A stretch of 64,000 bases of DNA from the NCBI RefSeq assembly GCF_030409875.1, contig NZ_JAUFQR010000001.1, positions 3,906,001-3,970,000 of the forward strand, given 5' to 3'. Under the pieces are notes generated by a model. The model saw only the letters and a list, made by a program, of their open reading frames with translations, ran no database searches and was not told where the DNA came from. The position numbers were made by a program, and so were the translations under genes. Below are positions 48,199 through 57,748 of this stretch, piece by piece; within the stretch, counting starts at the first letter, position 1, and every line of letters begins with the position of its first letter. This DNA is from Chryseobacterium tructae. Its GTDB lineage: Bacteria; Bacteroidota; Bacteroidia; Flavobacteriales; Weeksellaceae.

Positions 48199-49395
48199 AT
48201 GATAACAATTGAGAATCTAACGCGTATGGTCAGTGCGACATTGAAAACGTTGCATATTTTTAGTAATAATTGTAAGGAAATCAATGTAAAAGATGTATAT
48301 CTCCTCAACGAAGATACACTATGCTGCGATTTCTATCCTGTTTCAAGAAACTCATACGATATAAAATTAGAAATAGCCCCGATAATGGGCTGTTTTAATG
48401 GTATTTTTAGAGATAAGAACTACAAAAATGTCAACCTGTTAAACTATGCGGTAAGAGCTTTTGATGAAAATAACAACGAAATTTTATACGCTTTATCAAC
48501 CAAAACCACAGCAGAGCTCATTGGGAAGGGAGGATCAATCGAATGGCTTGCATCAACCTTTTTTCAAATAAATACACAAGATTTTCGTCTGGCTCAGGCC
48601 AAGCAGATAATTTCTGAAATTGAAAATGGATTAAGGGAAATTGTAAAAATAAAACTTAGAGATCAATTTGGAGATGATTGGTGGGAAAAAGCATTGAATA
48701 GTAAAACTGGCAGAGATGTTAAGAAAATCTATTTCAACAATTTTGGAGAAGATTGTACTGATGGTGATATTTTAATTGCCTATACCTTTACCCTGCAGCT
48801 GAAAGAGATTATCATCTCTTGCTACAATTTATTTACGAAGTATTTTCAAAGTTCTGCGGAATTTGAAACTTTAATGGATAGCTTAAATAAATTAAGAAGA
48901 GAAGAAGCTCATAACAGACCCATTTCAAATTTGGATTTGAAGAATCTACAGACTCTTCATGAAGAATTGCTATCCGGTGTTCTCCAAGATTTAAAATCAC
49001 TTCAATCTGTTTATTTAACTGAAAACTGGAGAGGAAAAATCAAAAAAATAATGCCCGAAAAAAGGTACAAGGATGTTTACACTGATTTAGAAATCAGTAA
49101 TGAAATTGATGCTGAACAAAAGATGTTTAAAATTCGAGAAAACAAATCATCTTTAATCTCTTACCTTGATGATACAATTTTAAAGTTAAAATCTGTTATT
49201 GTACCAATACATAAGAAATCGACACACACAGAACTATTAAGCTGTTTTGAAGTTTACAGAGTTCTGCAAAATTCTTTATTTGATGAATATTCAACCTTAC
49301 ATAATGAAAGAATAGACATCGTCAAAGATAAAATAAAAATACACGATCGAAAAATGAATGAGTTCGTCGAAAAATTCCTCCTGAATGAGAAATAA
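48199..49395 (+). CDS. Swt1-type HEPN domain protein (HEPN cluster gene 3)
   Basis: 398 aa. Middle region: IISEIENGLREIVKIKLRDQFGDDWWEKAL (about 137-166), then LMDSLNKLRREEAHNRPIS (225-243) with R233-x4-H238. The iE..LR..I...L..fG..WW pattern followed by LxxLRxxxAHN is characteristic of Swt1-type HEPN domains in toxin-antitoxin and defence proteins. The N-terminal 120 residues are beta-rich and may sense or bind a ligand. The C-terminal 130 residues look coiled. Confidence 0.65.
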   Translation: MITIENLTRMVSATLKTLHIFSNNCKEINVKDVYLLNEDTLCCDFYPVSRNSYDIKLEIAPIMGCFNGIFRDKNYKNVNLLNYAVRAFDENNNEILYALSTKTTAELIGKGGSIEWLASTFFQINTQDFRLAQAKQIISEIENGLREIVKIKLRDQFGDDWWEKALNSKTGRDVKKIYFNNFGEDCTDGDILIAYTFTLQLKEIIISCYNLFTKYFQSSAEFETLMDSLNKLRREEAHNRPISNLDLKNLQTLHEELLSGVLQDLKSLQSVYLTENWRGKIKKIMPEKRYKDVYTDLEISNEIDAEQKMFKIRENKSSLISYLDDTILKLKSVIVPIHKKSTHTELLSCFEVYRVLQNSLFDEYSTLHNERIDIVKDKIKIHDRKMNEFVEKFLLNEK

Positions 49396-49423
49396 TATTA
49401 ATTTGCTGTTAAAATAAAAACCA

Positions 49424-50932
49424 ATGAACCAAAAATATACTGATCTTAGAACAAAAATATTAGCACCAGCCGATCTTATCTTATTTGATGAAGTTATCGG
49501 AACAATGACTGGTGGCTTTTACCGTTCATCATACATTATGGCTTGGGTTAATATAATTGAATCTTTAAAAAACAAATTATATCAACTTGCAGCCTTAGAA
49601 GACAGCAGAGCAAAAACCGCAGTTACAGACATAGAAAACCTAGAAAGTAGTGGATTATCAACTGACAGAAAAATATTTGAACAATGTGCTGTTTGTGACA
49701 TTATTAGGCCAACTCAGAAAAGTACGATTGAATTTCTTTGGGGACAGCGTTGTATCTATGCTCATCCTTACAATACAAGTCCGAGCATTGAGGACTTAGA
49801 TTATATTATTAATCAGGCCGTAACCATTGTTTTATCTAAAGAAGTCGATTTCAATAAGAATTATATTGATGAATTTTGCAGCAACATAATTACAAGACCG
49901 CACCTAGTAGATAATGATGAGAATAAAATTCTGCAGTTAGCAAATAATATTCTGGTTAGAGTCAAAGAAAATCTACACCCCTATTACTTTAAGAAACTAT
50001 TTTTTTATTACGGAAGTAATCTAGACAAGCCAAATGAAATAAAGAAAATTGAAATAATTGTAAAACATCTTATTTTAAAAACCACTTATGATTTCTCTGA
50101 TAAAAACTGGGCATTTGAAAGTAGGGCAATCAGCTTTGCGGAAAATTTCACCATATGTGTGGTCGACCAAAACTTCTGGGCTAAAGTTGATGATCGTGTA
50201 AAAGATGTACTGATAAATTACTTTGTGAATTTACAGGACAATAATACTATTACGAAATTGGCTGAAGTATATGGTAAACTACAAAGTTTGAGTATTCTTG
50301 AAGATGAATACAAGAACAAGTTTTTCACAAAATTAGACTCTTTGAGATTTTCATTATCAATTTATTATTATGGCAACGCGGATAAACAATTTGAAAGAAT
50401 AATAAAAGAACTAAAAACCTGGCAATTTTCTCAGATGAATGTTGTTATTGATTTCATTGATAGCGAATTCGGAATCAATGCTTTAAGTAATTTCAATTTG
50501 GAACAGAATATTGAACTTGGAAGAGTTCTGTACGCTTCAGCCGATGAAGGTCATTGGAAGTCCCGTTCACTTATAGCTTTTGAAAATTTTAATACATCTA
50601 AACTTAGCAAAGAGATTTTTGCAGGAATTATCATTGGTCACTTTATCAATATTAAAAATGAGGTCAGATTTGACGACGAAAGAGCACACTTTGCATTAAA
50701 AGTATTAAATGAACTTGATGATAGCTTAATTGATCTCGTGTACGCAAAGATCTTTGACGTTCTCGACAATGGTACACAACAATACCCTAATGAAATATAT
50801 GTTTTTGGTAATGACACGATGAAGAACATTGCTAATAAAGTGAATCTACTTAAATTAAAATGGAAGTCAAAAAATTTTGATAACTATAATCTTTTAGATA
50901 ACAAGGTTAAAAAGTATTTTCAACTGCCTTGA
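49424..50932 (+). CDS. Large HEPN-like protein (HEPN cluster gene 4)
   Basis: 502 aa. STIEFLWGQRCIYAHPYNTSPSIED (100-124) contains R109-x4-H114 near the N-terminus, preceded by helices (SSYIMAWVNIIESLKNKLYQL). The remaining 370 residues are helical with a repeat-like rhythm and no catalytic motif I recognise, perhaps an adaptor or sensor scaffold. Its TGA (50930-50932) overlaps the ATG of gene 5 (50932-50934), indicating translational coupling. Confidence 0.55.
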   Translation: MNQKYTDLRTKILAPADLILFDEVIGTMTGGFYRSSYIMAWVNIIESLKNKLYQLAALEDSRAKTAVTDIENLESSGLSTDRKIFEQCAVCDIIRPTQKSTIEFLWGQRCIYAHPYNTSPSIEDLDYIINQAVTIVLSKEVDFNKNYIDEFCSNIITRPHLVDNDENKILQLANNILVRVKENLHPYYFKKLFFYYGSNLDKPNEIKKIEIIVKHLILKTTYDFSDKNWAFESRAISFAENFTICVVDQNFWAKVDDRVKDVLINYFVNLQDNNTITKLAEVYGKLQSLSILEDEYKNKFFTKLDSLRFSLSIYYYGNADKQFERIIKELKTWQFSQMNVVIDFIDSEFGINALSNFNLEQNIELGRVLYASADEGHWKSRSLIAFENFNTSKLSKEIFAGIIIGHFINIKNEVRFDDERAHFALKVLNELDDSLIDLVYAKIFDVLDNGTQQYPNEIYVFGNDTMKNIANKVNLLKLKWKSKNFDNYNLLDNKVKKYFQLP

Positions 50933-51660
50933 TGTTTGAAAAAAGAAAATATAAAAGAAAGAATATGAATATTAATGAAAAAATCGACTTTACCGGAAAT
51001 TTAATAAATTTTATAGGTGAAAATAATACGCATCCTGATTCAGAAGATATCAGAAGTATAACCATCGACAGCATTGCACAGGCTTTTCAGAATTTTTGGA
51101 TTTCTTTAAAGCTATCCAAAGAGCTTCAAAGTATTGATTTTGTTCAGGAAAAAATATCAGATCAGTTTAAAGAATCTGATCTTGAAGATATTGAGTTTAA
51201 TCTTGATGGATTTATAAAAGATGCTCTTTTTACAAGGCTCTTTATATCTTTAGAAAGTCATCTTAAAACTATAGCACGTCACTTTGAAACAAAACCCTTT
51301 GATATTTATGACGATTCAATAAAAAATACATTTAAGAATTTACTTGAGAAGATTGTATTCTTTACTGATATTAGCGATTATGAAAAGAATGTTGTATTCT
51401 ATTTTTTCTATCTGCGAAATACGATACATAATTTCGGAATTCAAAATAGAAAAACCCAGATTTTAGAAATTGAAGATCCAACGTCTGTTGTCAGTCAATT
51501 AAAATTTGAACTAAAGCTTATCAAAGGGAAAACTAATGTTATTTCATCTCTGGAACTCTTACTTCTTTTCGAACAAGTAATAAAAGTCATCATTAAGTTA
51601 AATTCATTAATTCCGACCAATGAAATAATTAAACATCCCTTAGCTGATTTTGATTATTAA
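50932..51660 (+). CDS. HEPN-like protein with RNxxH motif (HEPN cluster gene 5)
   Basis: 242 aa from ATG 50932, which overlaps the previous stop; an in-frame ATG at 50965 is also possible. LFISLESHLKTIARHF is a helix of HEPN type. VVFYFFYLRNTIHNFGI has R-N-T-I-H, one residue shorter than the classical R-x4-H, a variant seen in several HEPN-like families (RNxxHNxG). No other domain. Last gene of the cluster; no clear terminator within 150 bp. Confidence 0.5.
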   Translation: MFEKRKYKRKNMNINEKIDFTGNLINFIGENNTHPDSEDIRSITIDSIAQAFQNFWISLKLSKELQSIDFVQEKISDQFKESDLEDIEFNLDGFIKDALFTRLFISLESHLKTIARHFETKPFDIYDDSIKNTFKNLLEKIVFFTDISDYEKNVVFYFFYLRNTIHNFGIQNRKTQILEIEDPTSVVSQLKFELKLIKGKTNVISSLELLLLFEQVIKVIIKLNSLIPTNEIIKHPLADFDY

Positions 51661-51815
51661 TTCTTTAAAAATCAAGACAATTTATAAACGTAAAAATGTT
51701 ATATACTTTTTAAGGATGGTTTGTAAATTTTTATAGTAGATTATAATAAAAGATAGCGCGACGATTAGATGTAAAATACTTAAATTTATATGATTACAAC
51801 TATAAAATCATCAAT

Positions 51816-52088
51816 ATGAATATACTACTAATTATTGCAATTATTAGTTTGTTGATTGGTGCAGTAATTCGATATTGGATTTACCAAAGAAAATTCTATA
51901 GAAGAAACAGTTCCGGACTTGAAGCATTCTCAAGCTATGAAAAGTCTGTATTTACTAAATTTTTTGAACTTATTTTAAAGTGGATATCATACATATTTAT
52001 TATCATTAGTCTTCTATATCTATGGCGATATGCTCGACATTCAGAGTCTAAATCCGGAATCTCGGTAAAGATAGAATTAACGAAATAG
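51816..52088 (+). CDS. Small two-helix membrane protein
   Basis: 90 aa. N-terminal helix NILLIIAIISLLIGAVIRYWIY, a basic loop (RKFYRRNSSGLEAFSSYEKSVFTKFFE), second helix WISYIFIIISLLYLWRYA, and a short polar tail. A family common in Chryseobacterium, sometimes misnamed molybdenum ABC transporter permease. I see no transporter motif. Monocistronic; separated from the HEPN cluster by 155 bp. Confidence 0.7.
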   Translation: MNILLIIAIISLLIGAVIRYWIYQRKFYRRNSSGLEAFSSYEKSVFTKFFELILKWISYIFIIISLLYLWRYARHSESKSGISVKIELTK

Positions 52089-52393
52089 TGGATTTTTGTA
52101 GTACTTAGTTATATTTGATAATTGATTACATTTGGAATAAGCGATTACATTAACATGAAAAATCTTAATTAATTTTAAGAATGATTCAAATAAAACCTAC
52201 TGTAAACTATCAATATAAAAGTGATAAAAAGCTTTTTATTAAAGAGATCCCATTTATAAACCATCTTAAAACGCTTTTTATTTAAGTTAAATATAATACA
52301 AAAAAGCAAAACAATAATTATTATAAATTCAATAAGACATACGTTTGCTAAAGATTCTCAATCATATTTGAGTTTTCATGGTTATTAGTTTTT

Positions 52394-52422
52394 ATCCTCG
52401 ATTTTACATTGAGGATTTTTTA
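52394..52422 (+). terminator. Rightward terminator in gene-free DNA
   Basis: ATCCTC (52394-52399) pairs with GAGGAT (52411-52416), followed by a T-rich tract. Lies 306 bp past the nearest plus-strand gene. Confidence 0.6.
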
Positions 52423-52452
52423 TTTTAGTGATGTATATATTATTTGGCAACT

Positions 52453-52573
52453 ATATACTTTAATGTATCAAATGTATGAAATTCTAGGTCTCTACATTCA
52501 ACCTATGATATTTATATTTATTAGTAGCAGCGATGTTTTATTTAAAAATTATATCTGGTACATTAAAGTATAT
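52453..52573. repeat. 15-bp perfect inverted repeats flanking 91 bp
   Basis: ATATACTTTAATGTA at 52453-52467 and its exact reverse complement at 52559-52573. The spacer has no gene. Could be a small non-autonomous element, a long hairpin RNA or chance in AT-rich DNA; no target-site duplication is evident. Confidence 0.35.
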
Positions 52574-52896
52574 CATCCTTCGCTATTGTAAGTTCTTTAG
52601 TCAGAGATTTTTGTTTTAGTTCCTACTCTTGGTTAAGCTTTTCGGATTCCGCTTTAATTTTATCCCAAAACAGTAAATTAAATCAACAATATTAAAATTA
52701 TTTACAAACATCACAATTACATTCATTCATTTCTTGAAATAACGTAATTAATCTTTATATGACAAACTTTGAAGTTGTTTTCACAAAAAATTCAGGATCG
52801 GTTTTCAATATAGGATGTAGTTATTTAATCATAATTATTAAAAAAGCACTTCAAAATATTCCTAACTTTGATATAAACTTTTAAAATAATACTCTC

Positions 52897-53142
52897 ATGA
52901 ATTCAGAAAACACCAATCAAGAAGAGCTGAACCAAAGTAATTTGGTAGAACATGCCAAAAGTTACATTGAGACGCAAAAACAAAACAATGAAGATGCGAC
53001 TCAGGAAGGATGGTTTGAACTATTAATCAAGGACGATCTTGTCGGAGGTTGGAATGAAATAGTAGACAGTTTTAAAGACGCCTGGGAAGTGGCTAATACC
53101 ATGATAGATTCCATGTTTGGAATGAATAAAGATCGAAAATAA
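52897..53142 (+). CDS. Small acidic hypothetical protein
   Basis: 81 aa, unrecognised. Gln/Asn/Glu-rich N-terminus, then GWFELLIKDDLVGGWNEIVDSFKDAWEVANTMIDSMFG, which looks like two amphipathic helices. No signal peptide. Monocistronic. Confidence 0.5.
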   Translation: MNSENTNQEELNQSNLVEHAKSYIETQKQNNEDATQEGWFELLIKDDLVGGWNEIVDSFKDAWEVANTMIDSMFGMNKDRK

Positions 53143-53391
53143 GCCATGAACAAACAGAATCCCACGAATTGTGTGAGTTTAAAAAAGTTATTCTGAAAAC
53201 TCCTTAACTTGAATGTTTTTATTTTTTCAGAATAACTTTTAATATTTGTAGACAACACGGTTGTAAAACACATATTAAATATTAGCATCCTCCCTCCACA
53301 CGAGACTTCTTAATTAACCTCTCCTTGCTATTATACATGATGGATCTAATAAAAAAGACCGTCTTTGGGACAGCCTTTTTTAGATAAATAT

Positions 53392-53886
53392 TTACTTATT
53401 ATCATTAATATTCTTCCTCAAGGTATCTATTCCGAACCCTGTACATCCCTGAAACAGAAATTGTGTCAAAAACATCAGATACAAAACCTGAGGCAGATAC
53501 AGAAAGTAACTCAGCCATGTGAAGGGATCCATTGCATAGATTCCTGTTTCGGCTTTAATAGGGTTCAGCTCCTTAGGAATTGAATTCAGATCATGGGTAA
53601 ATAAAGCTACCAGGATAATAATGATTAAAAACACTGAGCTAATTCGTGTCCAAAAACCCAACATCAGGAATAAACCAAATATACATTCACAAAAAGCAGT
53701 GAAATTAGCCGTAAACTGTGGGAAAGGAAATCCTATAGTACTGATGGTATTGAACATATACCCCTGAAAAATAGGATGAAACAGCTTATTAAATCCTGCA
53801 ATAAAGAAGAATAACCCAATTAAAATTCTGCATAGTATATAAATACTGGTACTATTTTTTTCAAAGTTTGATATTATTTTTTTCAT
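53392..53886 (-). CDS. DoxX family membrane protein
   Basis: 164 aa. Four membrane helices with the DoxX pattern: IYILCRILIGLFFFIAGFNKLFHP at the start, FTAFCECIFGLFLMLGF, SSVFLIIIILVALFTHD and a final helix. DoxX-like proteins are linked to redox and oxidative-stress complexes, though this branch is uncharacterised. A hairpin-like sequence (about 53352-53382) follows the gene. Confidence 0.88.
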   Translation of the reverse strand: MKKIISNFEKNSTSIYILCRILIGLFFFIAGFNKLFHPIFQGYMFNTISTIGFPFPQFTANFTAFCECIFGLFLMLGFWTRISSVFLIIIILVALFTHDLNSIPKELNPIKAETGIYAMDPFTWLSYFLYLPQVLYLMFLTQFLFQGCTGFGIDTLRKNINDNK

Positions 53887-54031
53887 TTTTTAAATTCTTT
53901 TTTGATTACATAATCATGAGCGTATACCATGAACCCTGGTAAGTCATGTAATCTTTAATGATACAATTGTTTATGTTGTTTGGAAAAATTATACGATTTA
54001 AGATACCTGTGATTGTATCTTAAAATGGAAG

Positions 54032-54481
54032 TTAAATTTTAGGAGGAATCCAGATGGAATAAAAAAATGAATAATAAGGGGCATCATCATACAAGAAGAA
54101 ACGGTCTCCTACTTCTTTGCCCATAAATTTTTCAAATCCAAAAGAAGGAAAAGAGGCGGTAAAAAAGGATGAAAAGCTTGAACAATAATTACTATTGCAC
54201 TTTAGTGGAACTTTGTTGTTTTCTTCAAGATAAGTCTTGTTACATTTCTGATGAGAATCTGTTTGGAAATTATGAAAAGTATTCAAAACAGTTGTGGAGA
54301 AACTACTATAATCTGCTTTGTGAATCAATAAATGAAATAGTACTAAAAACAGACCTGCTATTTTTATATAATACAATACATTTATTTGTTTACCTGTAAT
54401 TCGGCTTTCCACTAACACAAATATAGTAAAATATCTGAGACCTTGCTTCTCAGACACAACCAGTTTAACTAAAAAAAGCAA
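54032..54481 (-). CDS. Hypothetical protein with C-terminal SIWIPPKI
   Basis: Up to 149 aa, start uncertain. A hydrophobic helix (KIAGLFLVLFHLLI) is followed by a Cys/Ser/Phe-rich region and the terminal FFYSIWIPPKI. Small Bacteroidota proteins with this ending (HYC_CC_PP-like) often lie near metal or TonB-related genes, but the match is partial. The likely start is closer to the hydrophobic helix than the first in-frame Met. Confidence 0.45.
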   Translation of the reverse strand: MLFLVKLVVSEKQGLRYFTIFVLVESRITGKQINVLYYIKIAGLFLVLFHLLIHKADYSSFSTTVLNTFHNFQTDSHQKCNKTYLEENNKVPLKCNSNYCSSFSSFFTASFPSFGFEKFMGKEVGDRFFLYDDAPYYSFFYSIWIPPKI

Positions 54482-54608
54482 CCATTTAATACTTTAAATC
54501 AATAACTTACACATCACTGATTGCATTTTTATAGAGTATCTTAGCCATTTCGGAGTGAAACTTATTATAAAAAAGAATATATCCAAAAAACTGAAATCAC
54601 TTCTTTAT

Positions 54609-55220
54609 TCATACAACTCGCGTAGCATCAAAGCTTACTCCGGTTAATTTCTCTTTTTGTATCGCTTTTCTTAATGTTTCACTTACATATATAGCAGAGG
54701 TTATTTTCCAATAATTATTTTTTGGTGAAGGTTCTGTAAATGCGTTATAGGTATTAATTTTTGAAAATGAAAAAACAGGCTTTATAGTATGATCTGTACC
54801 TGGAACATACACTGTATTTTCCTTATCCAAAACATCCAGCATTCTATTGAATCGCGGAATATAATAAATCCTTTGTTCTTCACCTGTATTGATTACAGCC
54901 TCAATCCAGTCTACTTGCTCATTTCCCGATACATTATTGTCTACGACTGATTTCATTTTTGCAGACATTAAGGGCCACGCCAAACTATTGAGTTGATAAT
55001 CCTGCCATACATCTTTTATACCTGTCAAATCATTACTTTTGATCAAACCCTCTTTACCTACCTCTAATTTAATGAGATGCAGCTCAAATGGAAGTTGATT
55101 TACCCCTTCCAATTCTGAAATAAGATCCTGAGCCAATGGAATTCCTTCTGGAGCAAAAGCACTTGCTGATGCCCCTTTCTCATCTTTCCAGCTTAATAAA
55201 TAATACTTATCCATCGTCAT
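54609..55220 (-). CDS. Imm43-like immunity protein
   Basis: 203 aa. WQDYQLNSLAWPLMSAKMKSVV, GEEQRIYYIPRFNRMLDVLD and YWKITSAIYVSETLRKAIQKEKLTGVSF match the Imm43/Imm11 immunity family of polymorphic toxin systems, which neutralises a cognate C-terminal toxin domain. No toxin or Rhs gene is next to it: upstream is an intergenic region and a plus-strand gene. It is therefore an orphan, perhaps protecting against toxins from neighbouring cells. Confidence 0.65.
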   Translation of the reverse strand: MTMDKYYLLSWKDEKGASASAFAPEGIPLAQDLISELEGVNQLPFELHLIKLEVGKEGLIKSNDLTGIKDVWQDYQLNSLAWPLMSAKMKSVVDNNVSGNEQVDWIEAVINTGEEQRIYYIPRFNRMLDVLDKENTVYVPGTDHTIKPVFSFSKINTYNAFTEPSPKNNYWKITSAIYVSETLRKAIQKEKLTGVSFDATRVV

Positions 55221-55546
55221 TTCATTTTTTTATTTTCAACGTGTATTTTTAATAATCAGAATTATTGATTATCGGTTGTTTCAATTTTTGTTTAAACAGC
55301 TGCAAATCCTGCATTGATCTTTGCCGCAAATCTAATAATTACAGCCGATTAAAAGTCATATTATGGATCACATGAACAGGATTTAATATCCATTGTATTT
55401 CCTTCTATTAATAAGAAAACATGACAATATGTAGAGATGAGTAGTTTTGTATAATTCATACTTTTTACCTATTATTTGATCCCTGCAATCTTCGTCAGAT
55501 ATTGTATCTTTAGCCCCATTTTTAACACCAACACATTGTTTATAGT
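55221..55546. other. Intergenic region
   Basis: About 325 bp between divergent genes (Imm43-like on minus, DUF6438 on plus). No ORF, hairpin or clear promoter element that I can support. Confidence 0.3.
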
Positions 55547-56008
55547 ATGAAATATATTGTTTCATTGATCTTCCTTTCGCTTGCAATCATTTGCAGCGGT
55601 CAACAAAAAGTTAACTCTGCCAACACTGTGGAGAAAGTAATCATTAAAAAGAGCGACTGTATGTCAGGAGATTGTCCAGTCTATACGATCATTATTCATA
55701 AAGATGGGAAAGTTAACCTGAAGGCTCTAAGAAATATTCCTAACAATCTGAATGGTACTTACACCTCAAAACTGGGATATTTAGATTGGGAAGTGATTAC
55801 TCATATGGATTTTACTACATTAAAGAAATCTTACGGAAATGTTAGATATGCCGATTTTTCCTCTACCGATCTTGAAATCTTTTTTACTAATGGGAAACCT
55901 AAAAAAGTACATGATCATTATAGTGAAGCTACTCCTGAACTCATAAAACTATATGAACATATCGACCTGCTTTTCATTAAACTACGCTGGAAACGAGTAA
56001 AGGGTTAG
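55547..56008 (+). CDS. DUF6438 domain-containing secreted protein
   Basis: 153 aa. Signal peptide MKYIVSLIFLSLAIICSG. DUF6438 signature CMSGDCPVYTIIIHKDGKVNLKALRN in the first third and YADFSSTDLEIFFTNGKPKKVHDHY in the second. Function unknown; the paired Cys (C-x4-C) may form a disulfide in the periplasm. Followed by a strong terminator. Confidence 0.85.
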   Translation: MKYIVSLIFLSLAIICSGQQKVNSANTVEKVIIKKSDCMSGDCPVYTIIIHKDGKVNLKALRNIPNNLNGTYTSKLGYLDWEVITHMDFTTLKKSYGNVRYADFSSTDLEIFFTNGKPKKVHDHYSEATPELIKLYEHIDLLFIKLRWKRVKG

Positions 56009-56055
56009 ATTCTTGTTTTTTCTTTTCTTAAAAAACATAACAATATCCCAAATTA

Positions 56056-56090
56056 AAAAGCCTCCTGAAGATCATTTTCAGGAGGCTTTT
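56056..56090 (+). terminator. Terminator after the DUF6438 gene
   Basis: AAAAGCCTCCTGAA (56056-56069) pairs perfectly with TTCAGGAGGCTTTT (56077-56090); a near-symmetric stem that may act in both directions. Confidence 0.88.
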
Positions 56091-56280
56091 ATTCTTTTAT
56101 TACAACGCATCCATGTATTTTGAATTATAATTAACATATTATTAATATTGATTTAGTGTTTTTACTTAAATATAAAATTAAGTATTAATACTGTAAAATT
56201 TAAATCAATTACTTCGTTCCTTTGACATATAACACTTTACAGTGATAAATTATAATTAAACCTTAAAAAACGATTATATT

Positions 56281-57730
56281 ATGTCAAATCCTAATCAACA
56301 AATTGTCATTAATGCATGGAATATGCTTTGGGATAAAAACAAACATCCCGACTATTATTTGCCAGATGTTATTTTAAATGGTATAAAAGCCAATGGAATA
56401 ACAGTAGACCCGTTAGGAAATTTAGACATCCCTAAGTACGGCCCTTTTACCTTATTTAATGAGCCTGTTCTTGGTAGTATTTCTATAGAATTCACCAACA
56501 ATATTATCCATGGTCTAGAAACGATGTCAAACAATGGAATTGATGTACCCACTGATGGATTAAGCTTTCAGCAACGGTTAAAGTAGCTTCATTAGTATCT
56601 TCCGGAAAATTTGATGTGCTGGCAACCGGTTTAAGTATGTGCGCTATAGATTCTGTTTGGGCACTAGGTCACTTAACTGGCAAAAAAGAATTCAGTGCTG
56701 CCGATGCTGATGATTCACCAGGAATTGTTCAAGCAAAAAATTACCGTACTCAACTATTAAATCAGGGTGAAAACGGACAGTTCTTAGTAAGTACTTATTA
56801 TGATAATAATGATGTATACAATGATATCACCAACGATCCAAACTCTATGTTTGCCCATAAGTGGCCAGTTTACCAAACATCTGGTTTGGGACCTGATGGA
56901 AAAACAAGAGTAACGGTAACCAGCCAGAGCCTTTCTTCTGAAACTACTACTGCCGCTCAAAATCCTGACAGCACCAGCCAGGTAGTGGGTTATGACGCTT
57001 ATAATTCACATTCATATATTGGCCAGGGACTGATGATCAAATCAATAGATCATAAAATAGGTGAACTTCAAAACCAATATTCCGGACAAACAATACCAGC
57101 TTCTGTTCAGGCACAAATTGATAGACTGCAGCAGGCGAAAGATGCTACTTTCATTTTTGGTGAGAATACAAAACCTATTACTCAGGATAACGCTAATGGT
57201 ATTAATGTAAATACCGCCATGAACAATGTTAAAAACACGAGTCCTATCACAAACAGTGAAATGACGAGTAAGCATAAAACCGGAATGAGCTTATCTAAAT
57301 TGGCAGTTACCGATGATTATCCACTCTACACTGCTGCTATGGCTAGTGTTGATGAGATGGAAAAAGAGTTTTTAGAGCTTAAAGCAGCCAATGCATTATC
57401 TAGTAATCTAAAGGACAGCACTCCGGTTTCAGGAACTTATAATTTAACGATCCCAGTTCCTACAGTTACATTCAAAGGCAAAATCTCAACTGACAGTGGT
57501 CTGAGTGTAACCATCACTTCTATCACTCCTGTTATCCCGCCACTTACGTTCAATCTGGTACCATCAGATTCAGGAAGCAGCTTAGTGACTAAAATTTTGC
57601 AGCATTACGCTTCTGCTACTTATATCCATCAATTGGCTCAATCAAAGGCGAATGACGCATTAAACTCTGATAAAGTACGTGGTTATATCACAGACAGAAT
57701 TAATCAGGCATTGAATAAAGTTTCGGATAA
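56281..57730 (+). CDS. Unrecognised beta-rich protein, first gene of the TULIP-like cluster, two frameshifts
   Basis: About 483 aa after restoring one base at 56566-56568 (SFQQRLK becomes SFSATVKVASLVSSGKFDVLA) and one at 57721-57723 (end becomes INQALNKVFG, stop 57728-57730). The second repair removes an overlap with the next gene. No signal peptide. N-terminus MSNPNQQIVINAWNMLWDKN, a beta-rich first third, a polar middle, then SGTYNLTIPVPTVTFKGKISTDSGLSVTITSI strands and a C-terminal amphipathic helix (KANDALNSDKVRGYITDRINQALNKVF). That helix resembles the end of the 60129-60981 protein, so the two are probably paralogues. Confidence 0.6.
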
Positions 57731-57748
57731 TCATCAAATCTATTTACT

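Larger units (their letters stand above)
52089..52896. other. Long AT-rich intergenic region
   Basis: About 810 bp with no convincing protein gene. It contains a 16-bp palindrome (ATAAAAAGCTTTTTAT, 52224-52239), a rightward terminator (52394-52422) and a 15-bp perfect inverted repeat (52453-52467 with 52559-52573). The terminator without an adjacent gene suggests a long 3' end or a small RNA upstream of it. Confidence 0.35.

Noticed and set aside
52224..52239. Palindrome ATAAAAAGCTTTTTAT
   Set aside because: Perfect but simple A/T sequence in AT-rich DNA with no neighbouring gene or partner site.
52409..52591. 60-codon open frame
   Set aside because: Begins inside a terminator, spans the inverted repeat, and has an unremarkable Tyr/Ile-rich composition; no start signal.
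54169..54399. 76-codon plus-strand open frame
   Set aside because: Antisense to the hypothetical gene at 54032-54481, whose SIWIPPKI end looks like a real protein C-terminus.
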